64,000 nt of DNA from Marmoricola sp. URHB0036 (lineage in GTDB: Bacteria; Actinomycetota; Actinomycetes; Propionibacteriales; Nocardioidaceae). A program made the translations under genes and the position numbers. This document shows positions 1 to 9,987 of this stretch, one piece after another; the stretch's first letter is position 1, and every line of letters begins with the position of its first letter. Location: positions 124,001-188,000 of the forward strand of contig NZ_AUEP01000009.1 in NCBI RefSeq assembly GCF_000426045.1, in the 5' to 3' direction. Under the pieces are notes generated by a model that was not told the origin of the DNA, ran no database searches, and saw nothing but the letters and a program-made list of their open reading frames with translations.

Positions 1-56
1 AGGCCGTGAGCGCCGTGCGTCGTACCAACCCGTCGCTGGCCAACCGGCGGATGTAG
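1..56 (+). CDS. 3' end of an upstream gene (partial)
   Basis: Frame 3 is open from the window edge to a TAG at 54-56 and would encode a basic C-terminus ending SLANRRM. It lies just upstream of a plus-strand gene, so it may be the tail of a preceding CDS. Only 17 codons are visible, so neither identity nor coding status can be established. Confidence 0.3.
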   Translation, partial: AVSAVRRTNPSLANRRM

Positions 57-225
57 CGGCGGTATCCTCCCGGGCGTGCCGAGGGTCGAGAGGGTGCCGG
101 GCCGCCGCAAGGCGGTGCTGCAGCGACTCGACCGGGCCCCAGAGCTTCCTGCCCGTGCCCGCCCACCACGCATCGGCGCCCACCCGGGTGACGTGCAGCC
201 ACCACCCTCGCGCCACGGTGCCCGG

Positions 226-1188
226 GTGGCGACTGCCTCTCGGACGCTGTGGCTGCTCGGCCTGGTCGCCGCCTCCGGCGCGCTCGTGGCCGTGCGCTAC
301 GTGGACGTGGACATCGTCGTCGAGCAGTCGGTGGCGGCAGCGCTCGGTGTGCTGATGGCCCTCGGGCTGTCGGTGCGCAGCGGCGGACGTCCATTCCCAG
401 CGGTCGCGCTCGCCGTCCTCGTCGGAGCGGCCGCCGTCGCGACCCAGTCGCCCACCCTGCTCGCCGGCGCCGCTGTCGGCACGGGCGTGCTCGCAGCGTG
501 CCTGGCGGTCCTCGGCACGACACCGGCGTCGTCGTACGGCCGTGCGGTCGTCGAGGTGCTCGTGGCCGAGGCCGTCGCCAGCGCTGGCGCACTCGGAGTC
601 GCCGGTTTCCGCGTCGGCATCGACGCGGATCGCTTCGAGTACACCGTCCTGGCCCTGGCCATGGCGACCACCGTGGCCCTGGTCTACCGGCTCGGCGGTG
701 GCCTGCACGGTCTCGGCCGCAGCGGTGTGGTCCTGGTCGTCGCCGCGATGGTGCTGCTGGTGGTCGGCGTCGCCTACACCGCCGCGTTGACGCACTGGGG
801 GTCGCCCGGGCTGCGTCACGACGTCGACTCGGGCAAGCTCTGGCTGCACGACCACCTCGGCGCCGTACCCCATCCCATCGAGGTGCTGCTCGGGGTGCCG
901 GCCCTCGTCTGGGGAGTCACGATGCGTGACCGGCGCCGCCAGGGCTGGTGGGTGTGCGCCTTCGGTACGACGGCCACCGCCTCGGCCGCCACCCGACTGG
1001 TCGGCGAGGACACCTGGACCGTGCACACCGCGCTGGGTGCGGCGTACAGCATCGTGCTCGGGCTGGTCCTGGGGTACGTCGTCATCCGCGTCGTACGCCT
1101 GCTGCGCGGGAAGCCCGGCCGTCGCGCCGCCACCGTCGAGGACACCGGGCACCGCCCCGAACCCCCACGGCTCCAGCCACTGCACTAG
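226..1188 (+). CDS. hypothetical multi-pass membrane protein
   Basis: About 320 residues with many hydrophobic segments of roughly 20 residues, starting almost at the N-terminus (WLLGLVAASGALVAVRY) and ending with a basic cytoplasmic tail. An integral membrane protein is the only safe call; I do not recognise the family. The frame is open from a GTG at 76, but those extra 50 residues are Arg/Pro-rich and unlike a signal sequence, so the GTG at 226 is preferred. No clear Shine-Dalgarno precedes either start. A tRNA-Ser follows on the same strand. Confidence 0.6.
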   Translation: MATASRTLWLLGLVAASGALVAVRYVDVDIVVEQSVAAALGVLMALGLSVRSGGRPFPAVALAVLVGAAAVATQSPTLLAGAAVGTGVLAACLAVLGTTPASSYGRAVVEVLVAEAVASAGALGVAGFRVGIDADRFEYTVLALAMATTVALVYRLGGGLHGLGRSGVVLVVAAMVLLVVGVAYTAALTHWGSPGLRHDVDSGKLWLHDHLGAVPHPIEVLLGVPALVWGVTMRDRRRQGWWVCAFGTTATASAATRLVGEDTWTVHTALGAAYSIVLGLVLGYVVIRVVRLLRGKPGRRAATVEDTGHRPEPPRLQPLH

Positions 1189-1251
1189 TGGTCCTGAGAC
1201 TGGCCTGAGCCAGGCACAGCACTACACTCGGGCCCGGTCCCGCAGGGACCT

Positions 1252-1340
1252 GGAGGGGTGCCGGAGTGGCCGATCGGAACCGCCTTGAAAGCGGTCGCTG
1301 GCAGTGATGTCAGCCGCGGGTTCGAATCCCGCCCCCTCTG
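1252..1340 (+). tRNA. tRNA-Ser (anticodon UGA)
   Basis: Class II tRNA with a 7-bp acceptor stem (GGAGGGG with CCCCTCT, one terminal G-U pair). It has a TGA anticodon in the context CTTGAAA, a long variable arm, the T-loop TTCGAAT and discriminator G, as expected for serine. CCA is not encoded. A TACACT element at 1223-1228 is a plausible -10 box. Confidence 0.97.
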
Positions 1341-1361
1341 CCGAGATCTCGAGGAGCGCTG

Positions 1362-1721
1362 CTACTCCGACCCGCCGAGCTCCAGCGACACCGAGTCGTA
1401 GACGAGGTCGTGCAGGCGCTGCACGTGGTGCTCGAGGTCGGTGAGCAGCCGTCGCGTCTCCTGCAGGATGCTCTCGGCGTCGAGCTTGTCCAGGACGCCG
1501 CTGGCCAGGGTGGTGGCACGCGCGTGCAGCTGGTGACGCACCCGGTTGGAGGACGAGGCCCGTGCCGCGAGCCACGCATCGGCCTGCCGCGCCTGGGGGC
1601 CGGAGAGGGCGTCCTTCACCTCCGAGAGCCGACGTCGCACGTTCCAGCGCCACTCGGGCGCGGTGCTGTCGGCCGCGAGGATCTGACGAAGTTCGTTGAC
1701 CGCGGTTTCGAGAGGAGCCAT
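1362..1721 (-). CDS. hypothetical helical protein
   Basis: 119 residues with no signal peptide or membrane segment. The composition is heptad-like and rich in Leu, Ala and Arg (for example LLTDLEHHVQRLHDLV), suggesting a soluble all-helical protein. The N-terminal half has a WRWNVRRRLSEVKDAL segment. Codon use fits the genome. It reads toward the tRNA-Ser gene on the opposite strand. I do not recognise the family and propose no function. Confidence 0.6.
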   Translation of the reverse strand: MAPLETAVNELRQILAADSTAPEWRWNVRRRLSEVKDALSGPQARQADAWLAARASSSNRVRHQLHARATTLASGVLDKLDAESILQETRRLLTDLEHHVQRLHDLVYDSVSLELGGSE

Positions 1722-1840
1722 TCCCGAACCACCTCCACGAGTCCGTTTCGTGCACAGTGGGAATCTGAGTGTGACTCAGGTCATCCCACTCGACAAGAGT
1801 GGATTTGGTGGGCGGCCCACTGCGCGGGTGTAATCGCCCG

Positions 1841-2332
1841 GTGCCAGACCCGGTTTCCCCGCCTCCGCCCAGCTCCGCCGGCCCCGTCGACTTCGCGCTG
1901 GCCCCGGCGTTGCGCCTCCGCCTCCTCGGCAGCGGGCTGGTCGCGATCGGGCTGGTCGTCGCACTCGGCGTGCTGGTCGCCTGGGTCGTGGACCTCCCGT
2001 CGGCGTTCGTCTCCGGTCTCGTCGTGCTGGGGGCCGCGGGCGTGATCGCGCTGGGGCTGCTGGTCGGTCTGCGTCGCTGGGTGCTGCGGCTCGACGAGAC
2101 CGGCTACCGAGTGCGGGTGCTGCGAACGGCCGAGGCCCGGTCGGCCCGGTGGACCGACGTGCTCGACCTCCAGACCGCGACGGTGTCGGGCACCCGTTGC
2201 CTGGTGCTCCGCCTGCGCGACGGACGTACGACGGCGCTCCCGGTCGACGCGATCGAGGGAGATCCGGTCGCCCTGACCGAGGCGCTGACCACCCACCTCG
2301 ATCGGGGACACGGATACCGCCGCCTGCGGTGA
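1841..2332 (+). CDS. small membrane protein with a cytoplasmic PH-like tail
   Basis: 163 residues: a proline-rich N-terminus, two adjacent hydrophobic helices (about residues 20-70), then a soluble beta-rich tail (RWVLRLDETGYRVRVL, RWTDVLDLQTA, TTALPVDAI). This layout resembles bacterial PH-domain membrane proteins; that is inference. The GTG at 1841 is preferred over an ATG at 1799. It lies 6 nt after TGTAAT, a -10-like box, and has no Shine-Dalgarno, the leaderless layout seen at many genes here. A tRNA-Ser follows. Confidence 0.65.
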   Translation: MPDPVSPPPPSSAGPVDFALAPALRLRLLGSGLVAIGLVVALGVLVAWVVDLPSAFVSGLVVLGAAGVIALGLLVGLRRWVLRLDETGYRVRVLRTAEARSARWTDVLDLQTATVSGTRCLVLRLRDGRTTALPVDAIEGDPVALTEALTTHLDRGHGYRRLR

Positions 2333-2399
2333 GCACCGACCCGGCGTACCGGATTTTTCGCCGACCCGGCAGGTGGGTACCCTGTGGCCTGCTGTTCCT

Positions 2400-2489
2400 G
2401 GAGGTGTCGCCTAGCCCGGTTTATGGCGCCCGCCTGCTAAGCGGGTTGAGGGTAATCCCCTCTCGCGGGTTCAAATCCCGCCACCTCCG
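2400..2489 (+). tRNA. tRNA-Ser (anticodon GCU)
   Basis: The acceptor stem is a perfect GGAGGTG/CACCTCC pairing, the anticodon GCT lies in CTGCTAA, and there is a long class II variable arm, a TTCAAAT T-loop and discriminator G. CCA is not encoded. TACCCT at 2378-2383 is a plausible -10. Confidence 0.97.
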
Positions 2490-2494
2490 CGGTT

Positions 2495-2528
2495 GACCGC
2501 CCCGGACCCTCATGGGTCCGGGGCGGTC
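2495..2528 (+). terminator. hairpin terminator after tRNA-Ser
   Basis: Perfect 15-bp stem (2495-2509 with 2514-2528) and a TCAT loop, five bases after the tRNA. There is no U-tract, which is common for actinobacterial terminators. Confidence 0.85.
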
Positions 2529-2651
2529 CTGGTCATGCCCTGAAAACCTGCGTGATCGTGCAATGCACAGTCATGTGGACACCAGAACTGTTACTGGCGC
2601 GAAACGCGCGGGCACGATGGCACTTGCCCCGAGATGAGAAGGAATTGCTCC

Positions 2652-2807
2652 ATGAATTCACGAATTTCCAAGGTAATTGCGGCCGGCCTTCTGGCGGTCG
2701 GTCTGTCCACGGTCAGCATTGCCGCTCCCGCCGACGCAGCCATCCTCAAGAAGGCCTCGACAGGCGCGAGCACGGCCGACACCGGATGGGGTTACACGGC
2801 CAAGTAG
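2652..2807 (+). CDS. 51-residue secreted peptide, candidate signal peptide precursor
   Basis: A complete 51-codon gene, ATG at 2652 to TAG at 2805-2807, with AAGGA about ten bases before the ATG. It encodes a textbook Sec signal: a short basic n-region (MNSRISK), a hydrophobic core and an AXA-type site (PADA before residue 30). This predicts an exported peptide of about 22 residues, starting AILKK and ending DTGWGYTAK. The surrounding DNA is less GC-rich than its neighbours. The stop is 26 bp from the convergent stop of a LuxR/TrmB-type regulator. Homology is unknown to me; a role as that regulator's signal is inference from position and export. Confidence 0.75.
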   Translation: MNSRISKVIAAGLLAVGLSTVSIAAPADAAILKKASTGASTADTGWGYTAK

Positions 2808-2833
2808 GCGCGGCAAGCTGAGCTCTGAGTCGG

Positions 2834-3820
2834 TCAGTTGTCGGGGGCTGACTCCGAGTCCCGGCTCCCCATCGCGTAGCCCAGCTGGAACCTCGTCTCC
2901 ACGCCGTACTCCTCCTTGAGGGCGGCGACGTAGGAGGCATAGGTGCGCGTGCTGACGCCCACACGTTTGGCACTCGCAGGGTCGCTGTGGCCCTCCGTGA
3001 GCATCCGCACGGTCAGCTGTCGCACCTCCGCGGCGATGTCGCTGTCGGAGGCGCTGCCCCGCTCGTTGTACTCGCGAGCCCGCTCCCAGGAGCGGTCGAA
3101 GATGTCCGCGAGGTAGGAGACCAGGTTCTTGTCGTGGATGGCGAGAGCCACGTCGGGAGCCTCGCCCGGGATGATCGCCAACCGACGGTCGATCACGATC
3201 AGCCGGTTGAAGAACTCGTCGAGCGTGCGCACCTGGGCGCCGTGGGCGAGCATCAGGTTCACGTAGTCGCGGGTGGCCTTCGAGCGCCGAGCTGTGTGCT
3301 GGTAGAGCGTGCGCATGTGCACGCCACGTTCGATCGTGCGCAGGTCGCGGTCCACCGCCTGCTGCAGGATGACGGCCCGCCGAGCCCCAGCCGGCTGCGC
3401 AGTCAACAGCTCTGTCTCGGCATCGTCGACGGTCGACTCAAGGAAGCGGTTGATGTTGGCCAGGCCGCGGATCTCGTCGATCGGGCTGCCGGTCGGCGTA
3501 CGCCGATAGGCCTGCGACAGCTGGGCGAAGGTGTCGGCCCACGCCGCGGACTCCGCGAGCAGCTCGGCCACCTGCCGGCCCATCGGGGCCACCACGCCGG
3601 ACTGCGCCGCCGCCGGATCGGACGCGACCCACCCACCCGACTCGGCCTGGCGCAGCAGGCCCAGGTCGACCAGCACGCGCACGGCCGGGTGGTCGCTGTG
3701 GCCGGGCCTGAGCCGGGGGTCGCTCTCGGGGAGCACCCCCTTGGCCACGACCTCACGGAAGATCGTCCCGGCCGTCCCCTCCAGCAGTGCGCGTCGCTGC
3801 GGACCCTGCTGCATGTTCAT
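2834..3820 (-). CDS. LuxR-type regulator with TrmB/PLD-like sensor domain
   Basis: About 328 residues. The first 50 or so form a winged-helix-like segment (ALLEGTAGTIFREVV). The middle part (about 130-245) has the alpha/beta pattern of TrmB or phospholipase D-like sensor domains (LLTAQPAG, RTLDEFFNRLIVIDRRLAII). The C-terminus is a LuxR/GerE helix-turn-helix (RQLTVRMLTEGHSD, VSTRTYASYVAALKEEYG). The frame is open to a GTG at 3856, but that start lies in the pckG terminator hairpin, so ATGs at 3832, 3820 or 3814 are more likely. It ends tail to tail with the secreted peptide gene, its likely partner. Confidence 0.85.
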   Translation of the reverse strand: MNMQQGPQRRALLEGTAGTIFREVVAKGVLPESDPRLRPGHSDHPAVRVLVDLGLLRQAESGGWVASDPAAAQSGVVAPMGRQVAELLAESAAWADTFAQLSQAYRRTPTGSPIDEIRGLANINRFLESTVDDAETELLTAQPAGARRAVILQQAVDRDLRTIERGVHMRTLYQHTARRSKATRDYVNLMLAHGAQVRTLDEFFNRLIVIDRRLAIIPGEAPDVALAIHDKNLVSYLADIFDRSWERAREYNERGSASDSDIAAEVRQLTVRMLTEGHSDPASAKRVGVSTRTYASYVAALKEEYGVETRFQLGYAMGSRDSESAPDN

Positions 3821-3845
3821 GCAACGCAGCATGCCCTGAAATGAC

Positions 3846-3874
3846 AGGACCCGCACCCTGGGGGCGCGGGTCCT
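3846..3874 (-). terminator. hairpin terminator of pckG
   Basis: Inverted repeat AGGACCCGC (3846-3854) with GCGGGTCCT (3866-3874) and a short GC-rich loop, 34 bp after the pckG stop on the minus strand. It separates pckG from the downstream LuxR-type gene. Confidence 0.75.
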
Positions 3875-3907
3875 GGTCGGTCAGCGAGACAGGCGGTCAG
3901 GGCACTC

Positions 3908-5758
3908 TCAGGCGCCGAGTCGCGCCTTGAGGCCGTCGAGCTCGGTCCACAGCACCGCGGGGAGCTGGTCGCCGAACTTCTCGAACCACTCGGTGATCTG
4001 GGGGATCTCCTGCTTCCACTCCTCGACGTCCACGTCGAGCGCCCGGCGCAGGTCGTCCTCGGTCACGTCGAGACCGTCGATGTCGAGGGAGCCCGGCGCG
4101 GGGACGTGGCCGATCGGCGTCTCGACCGCCGCGGCCTGGCCGTCGATGCGCTCGATGATCCACTTCAGCACGCGGCTGTTCTCACCGAACCCGGGCCACA
4201 GGAAGCCGCCCTCGTCGTCGCGGCGGAACCAGTTGACGTAGAAGATGCGGGGCATCTTGGCGGCGTCGTTGTCCTTGCCCATGTTGATCCAGTGGCTGAA
4301 GTAGTCGCCGGCGTTGTAGCCGATGAACGGCAGCATCGCCATCGGGTCGCGGCGGACCACACCGACCTGACCGGTCGCGGCAGCGGTCGTCTCCGAGGAG
4401 AGGGTCGCGCCCATGAACGTGCCGTGGACCCAGTCGCGGGCCTCGGTGACGAGCGGGATGGTCGTCTTGCGTCGGCCGCCGAAGAGGATGGCGTCGATCG
4501 GGACACCACGCGGGTCGTCGTACTCCGGGGCGAGCATGTCGCACTGCTTGATCGGGGTGCAGTAGCGGCTGTTCGGGTGGCTGGAGAGCTCCTCGGAGTC
4601 GGGCGTCCAGGGCTCGCCCTTCCAGGAGGTGGCGTGGGCCGGCGGGTTCTCCAGGCCCTCCCACCAGACGTCGCCGTCCTCGGTGAGCGCGACGTTGGTG
4701 AAGACCGAGTTGCCCTTGTTGATGGTCTTCATCGCGTTGGGGTTGGTGTGCTCGTTGGTGCCGGGCGCGACGCCGAAGAAGCCGTACTCCGGGTTGACCG
4801 CCCACAGCCGGCCGTCGTCGCCCACGCGCATCCAGGCGATGTCGTCACCGATGGCCTCGACCTTCCAGCCCGGGATGGTCGGCTCGAGCATGGCGAGGTT
4901 GGTCTTGCCACAGGCACTCGGGAAGGCGGCCGCGACGTACTTCGTCACGCCCTCGGGGCTGGTCAGCTTCAGGATCAGCATGTGCTCGGCCATCCAGCCC
5001 TCGTCGCGCGCCATCGCGCTGGCGATGCGGAGGGCGTAGCACTTCTTGCCGAGCAGGGCGTTGCCGCCGTAACCCGACCCGAAGGACCAGATGGTGCGCT
5101 CCTCGGGGAACTGCACGATGTACTTGGTGTCGTTGCACGGCCAGGCGACGTCCTCCTGGCCCTCGTCGAGCGGCATGCCGACGGAGTGCAGCGCGGGGAC
5201 CCAGTGGAACTCCTCACCGGCCGCGTCGAGCTCCTCCATCTTGCGCAGCACGTTGGTGCCCATGCGGGCCATCACGCGCATCGAGGCGGTGACGTACGCC
5301 GAGTCGGTGAGCTCGACGCCGAACATCGGGTGCTCGGCCTCGAGGTGTCCCATCACGAACGGGATGACGTACATCGTCCGGCCCTTCATGCAGCCCGCGT
5401 AGAGCTTGCGCATGATGGCCTTCATCTCGCCGGGGTCCATCCAGTTGTTGGTGGGCCCGCAGTCCTTCTCGTCGACCGAGCAGATGTAGGTGCGGTCCTC
5501 GACGCGCGCAACGTCGGTGGGGTCGGAGGCCGCGTGGAAGGAGTTCGGCTTCTTCTCGGGGTCGAGACGGGTGAAGGTGCCGGTCGCCACCAGGGCGTCG
5601 GTCAACTCGACCCACTCCTCGTCCGATCCGGTGCACCAGTAGACGCGGTCGGGGGTGGTGAGCTCGGCGACCTCGTTGACGAAGGCGAGGATGCCTGCGT
5701 GGGATGTCGGCGCGCTGTCGTGGGTGGCGGTGGTCTCGTTCGACGTGTCGGCGGTCAT
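3908..5758 (-). CDS. pckG: phosphoenolpyruvate carboxykinase (GTP)
   Basis: Cytosolic enzyme converting oxaloacetate and GTP to phosphoenolpyruvate, GDP and CO2, the entry step of gluconeogenesis. At 616 residues it matches the family (about 600-620). The kinase-1a P-loop FPSACGKTN with the reactive cysteine (C283) lies near 279-287, the [12 protein letters not shown] motif at 229-240 and the metal/nucleotide segment IGDDIAWM just after 300. The ATG follows AGAGGGA, a good ribosome site. A 7-bp hairpin (5809-5815/5821-5827) lies in the 5' leader. It is monocistronic with its own terminator. Confidence 0.98.
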   Translation of the reverse strand: MTADTSNETTATHDSAPTSHAGILAFVNEVAELTTPDRVYWCTGSDEEWVELTDALVATGTFTRLDPEKKPNSFHAASDPTDVARVEDRTYICSVDEKDCGPTNNWMDPGEMKAIMRKLYAGCMKGRTMYVIPFVMGHLEAEHPMFGVELTDSAYVTASMRVMARMGTNVLRKMEELDAAGEEFHWVPALHSVGMPLDEGQEDVAWPCNDTKYIVQFPEERTIWSFGSGYGGNALLGKKCYALRIASAMARDEGWMAEHMLILKLTSPEGVTKYVAAAFPSACGKTNLAMLEPTIPGWKVEAIGDDIAWMRVGDDGRLWAVNPEYGFFGVAPGTNEHTNPNAMKTINKGNSVFTNVALTEDGDVWWEGLENPPAHATSWKGEPWTPDSEELSSHPNSRYCTPIKQCDMLAPEYDDPRGVPIDAILFGGRRKTTIPLVTEARDWVHGTFMGATLSSETTAAATGQVGVVRRDPMAMLPFIGYNAGDYFSHWINMGKDNDAAKMPRIFYVNWFRRDDEGGFLWPGFGENSRVLKWIIERIDGQAAAVETPIGHVPAPGSLDIDGLDVTEDDLRRALDVDVEEWKQEIPQITEWFEKFGDQLPAVLWTELDGLKARLGA

Positions 5759-7473
<1,715 letters not shown>

Positions 7474-7539
7474 CTCATCACCGGCGACCGCGGCGGCTTC
7501 TGGCGCGAGTCGCTTGACGGACGGGTGCCTGTCACTCAA

Positions 7540-7561
7540 TAGTTAGGTGTGTGCCTAAGTA
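7540..7561 (+). promoter_or_regulatory. inverted repeat over the ArsR start codon, likely operator
   Basis: TAGTTAGG (7540-7547) and CCTAAGTA (7554-7561) pair at seven of eight positions around a 6-bp centre that contains the GTG start at 7551. ArsR-family repressors commonly bind such dyads at their own promoter. Confidence 0.5.
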
Positions 7562-7889
7562 TCACGACGAGCTGACCGAGGTGCTCCGCGCCATCGCGGA
7601 CCCGACGCGTCGGGCCGTCGTGGAACGGTTGGCGAAGTCCCCGGCTGTCGTCTCCGAGCTCGCGGCGCCCTTCGAGATGGCCCTGCCGTCGCTCATGCAG
7701 CACCTGCGCGTCCTCGAAGAGGCCGGACTGGTCACCTCGCACAAGCACGGACGCGTCCGCACCGTCAGCCTGCGGCCGGGCGGACTCGACGTCGTACACC
7801 TGTGGCTCGGCGAGCAACGAACGCCTGCCGAACATCAGGCCGACCGGCTCGGCCTGCACCTCACCCGCACCACCCCGAAGGGAACCTGA
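7551..7889 (+). CDS. ArsR-family winged-helix regulator
   Basis: 112 residues. It has the ArsR winged-helix order: LRAIADPTRRAVVERLAKS, then VSELAAPFEMALPSLMQHLRVLEEAGLV as the recognition helix, then the wing TSHKHGRVRTVSL. No metal-binding cysteine pair is present, so it is not a metal sensor of the classic type. It heads an operon with a DHFR-like protein (1-bp gap) and an SRPBCC protein, a recurrent arrangement in which ArsR represses the operon. The GTG start lies in an inverted repeat, suggesting autoregulation. Confidence 0.92.
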   Translation: MPKYHDELTEVLRAIADPTRRAVVERLAKSPAVVSELAAPFEMALPSLMQHLRVLEEAGLVTSHKHGRVRTVSLRPGGLDVVHLWLGEQRTPAEHQADRLGLHLTRTTPKGT

Positions 7890-7890
7890 C

Positions 7891-8532
7891 ATGACCCGCG
7901 TACGCCTCGACCTGAACATCTCGCTGGACGGCTACACCTCGGCCGGCCAAGGCCCGGAGAACCCGATGGGCGAGGACTGGGGACCTCTGATGGCGTCCTA
8001 CACCGCGACCCGCACCATGCAGCGGCAGGTGTTCGGTGACACGACGGGCGCCGGCACGACCGGTCTCGACGACGCCTACGCGGCGGCGCACTTCGAGGGC
8101 GTCGGCGCTGAGATCATGGGTGCCGGGAAGTTCGGCCTGCACGCCTTCCCCGACGATCCGGACTGGAAGGGCTGGTGGGGTGACGAGCCTCCGTTCGGGA
8201 TGCCGGTCTACGTCCTCACCCACACGGCACCGCGACCGTCGATCCAGCAGGGGGCCACGACGTTCCACTTCCGGAACGCCGGGATCGAGGAGGTGCTCGC
8301 CGAGGCCACGACCGCGGCCGGTGGCCTGGACGTGCGTGTCGGCGGCGGCGTCAGCAGCGCGCGCGACTACCTGCGGGCCGGTCTCGTCGACCACCTGCAC
8401 GTCGCGATCGCCCCGATCGTGCTGGGCCGCGGCCACCGGTTCTGGGACGACCTGCGCGGTCTCGAGCTCACCCACAAGGTGACGTCGGAAGTGGCCGGGA
8501 GCGGCACGATCCACGTCACCTTCACGCGATAG
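7891..8532 (+). CDS. DHFR/RibD-like reductase
   Basis: 213 residues with the RibD C-terminal/dihydrofolate reductase-like fold: N-terminal LDLNISLDGYTS, a central VYVLTH strand and the NADPH-binding-like VRVGGGVSSARDYLRAGLVDHLHV segment, then APIVLGRGHRFWDDL. The family includes bona fide reductases and many proteins of unknown substrate; the substrate cannot be read from sequence. AAGGGAACC precedes the ATG, and the gene is tightly spaced after arsR, so it is probably cotranscribed. Confidence 0.9.
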   Translation: MTRVRLDLNISLDGYTSAGQGPENPMGEDWGPLMASYTATRTMQRQVFGDTTGAGTTGLDDAYAAAHFEGVGAEIMGAGKFGLHAFPDDPDWKGWWGDEPPFGMPVYVLTHTAPRPSIQQGATTFHFRNAGIEEVLAEATTAAGGLDVRVGGGVSSARDYLRAGLVDHLHVAIAPIVLGRGHRFWDDLRGLELTHKVTSEVAGSGTIHVTFTR

Positions 8533-8541
8533 GCCCCACAC

Positions 8542-9003
8542 ATGACGATCGAACGCCGACTCGCCCGTGCCGACTTCACCCTGACCCGCGACTACCCCGC
8601 TGCCGTCGATCGGGTCTGGGACGCGTTCGCCGAGGAAGAGCAGAAGCTGGCGTGGTGGGGCGCCGGCGACGCCATCGAGCCCGGCGAGTGGGTCTTCGAA
8701 TTCCGCGTCGGCGGACGCGACGTGGCCGAAGGGAAGTTTCACGACGGTCCCGTCACACGCTACGAGGCCACCTACACCGACCTCGTCGAGCACGTCCGCA
8801 TCGTCACGACGTACGACATGTGGCTCGACGGGCTGCACATGTCGACGTCGGTGGCGTCGCTCGAGTTCGAGCCGATCGAAAAAGGCACCCGGTTCACGCA
8901 CGTCGAGCACGGCGTCTTCTTCGACCAGTTCTGGGCCGACGGGCCGAACCGGGAGCACGGAACCCGTGGCCTGCTGGACTCCTTGGGCACCTACCTCGCC
9001 TGA
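8542..9003 (+). CDS. SRPBCC (AHSA1-like) protein
   Basis: 153 residues of the START/Bet v1-like SRPBCC superfamily. The opening FTLTRDYPAAVDRVWDAFAEEEQKLAWWG is the Aha1-C-like hallmark, followed by a beta-rich body (VFEFRVGGRD, YEATYTDLVEHVRIVTTY) and a C-terminal helix (LLDSLGTYLA). Such proteins form a hydrophobic ligand cavity and often sit downstream of ArsR regulators, as here. It is the third gene of the operon, 9 bp after the reductase. The ligand is unknown. Confidence 0.92.
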   Translation: MTIERRLARADFTLTRDYPAAVDRVWDAFAEEEQKLAWWGAGDAIEPGEWVFEFRVGGRDVAEGKFHDGPVTRYEATYTDLVEHVRIVTTYDMWLDGLHMSTSVASLEFEPIEKGTRFTHVEHGVFFDQFWADGPNREHGTRGLLDSLGTYLA

Positions 9004-9106
9004 GGCACGTTGTACGGCGGGCCACGTGGTGCGACCTCGGCTCTCAGCCTCGATGTGCCCCGATCCACCTCGATAGGACACACTGGTGGCGCCAGTGCAC
9101 GCCCCG

Positions 9107-9179
9107 GCGCCTGTAGCTCAACGGATAGAGCATCTGACTACGGATCAGAAGGTTGGGGGTTCGAATCCCTCCAGGCGCG
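9107..9179 (+). tRNA. tRNA-Arg (anticodon ACG), copy 2
   Basis: Same sequence as the gene at 6157 except for the outermost T-stem pair, G:C here. Acceptor stem GCGCCTG/CAGGCGC, anticodon ACG, discriminator G, no CCA. It lacks the hairpin and repeat array that follow copy 1. Confidence 0.97.
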
Positions 9180-9235
9180 CACATCTTCTGGCCCGGGCGT
9201 GACGTCCGCGTGGGTGGTCGAGTACACATGACACC

Positions 9236-9877
9236 GTGACTGTCGATCCCACTCCGGAAACCCGTGACTCCTCAGAGGTCGGTTCGTCCGTCGCACGGGC
9301 TGCCTGGGCAGAGGCCGCGCGTCCGGTGCTCGTCGAGGCGGCCGGTCGCTACCGGGCGACGGTGACCCTCAAGCAGCTGGCCGCGGCCGTGCAGGAGGCT
9401 TCCGGGATCACCACCACCGTGCCGATGCACCAGTGGATCGGCGACGTGCTCGGTCGGGTCACCGACGAGTGCCAGTCACGAGGCGAGCCGTTGCTCTCCT
9501 CGCTGTGCATCAGCGTCCAGGGCAGTGTCGGTCAGGCGTACGCCGACGCGGTCGAGCGCGCCCGTGGCACCCGCCCCGACGACCCCGACGGGCATGCCGC
9601 GGACGAACGGCTCAGCTGCTACCGCCACTGGGAGGCCGACGGACTGCCCCGGGACGGAGGTACGCCGCTGCGGACCGCCCACTTCACTCCGGCGCGCAAG
9701 GCCCCTGCTCGCAAGGCAGCCGCACGCAAGCCCGCCGCCACCCGCCCATCGAGTCCGCGCAAGATGACCGGACGCCCCACGGCAGCGGCAGAGGCGACCC
9801 CGACCAAGCCGGTCCAGCTCTGCCCCCGTTGCTTCACCCAGGTGCCGGCCTCCGGGATCTGCGACTACTGCGACTGA
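9236..9877 (+). CDS. hypothetical protein with Ala/Lys-rich linker and zinc-ribbon end
   Basis: 213 residues. The N-terminal 120 or so are globular and helical (LKQLAAAVQEASGITTTVPMHQWIG, ISVQGSVGQAYADAVERA). A histone H1-like linker follows (ARKAPARKAAARKPAA, about 160-175). The C-terminus has four cysteines as CPRC-(11)-CDYC, a compact zinc-ribbon or knuckle. The basic linker suggests nucleic-acid contact, but this is inference. GTG start 7 nt after TACACA, possibly leaderless. A tRNA-Arg lies just upstream and the gene appears monocistronic. Confidence 0.75.
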   Translation: MTVDPTPETRDSSEVGSSVARAAWAEAARPVLVEAAGRYRATVTLKQLAAAVQEASGITTTVPMHQWIGDVLGRVTDECQSRGEPLLSSLCISVQGSVGQAYADAVERARGTRPDDPDGHAADERLSCYRHWEADGLPRDGGTPLRTAHFTPARKAPARKAAARKPAATRPSSPRKMTGRPTAAAEATPTKPVQLCPRCFTQVPASGICDYCD

Positions 9878-9897
9878 TCGGTCCCGCGACCTGAGGT

Positions 9898-9914
9898 TCA
9901 CCCGACACGGGTGA
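9898..9914. promoter_or_regulatory. TCACCC-N5-GGGTGA palindrome, site 1
   Basis: TCACCC (9898-9903), GACAC, GGGTGA (9909-9914), extended by one more T/A pair. It lies 73 bp upstream of the VOC gene that starts the next operon. The same motif occurs at 41320 and 45145. Confidence 0.6.
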
Positions 9915-9987
9915 AGTGCTGGCGCGCCCCATCGGGAGGAATCGGAGGGACAGCGGCGAGAGTCGAGCACGAACGGGAGCAGCAGAC

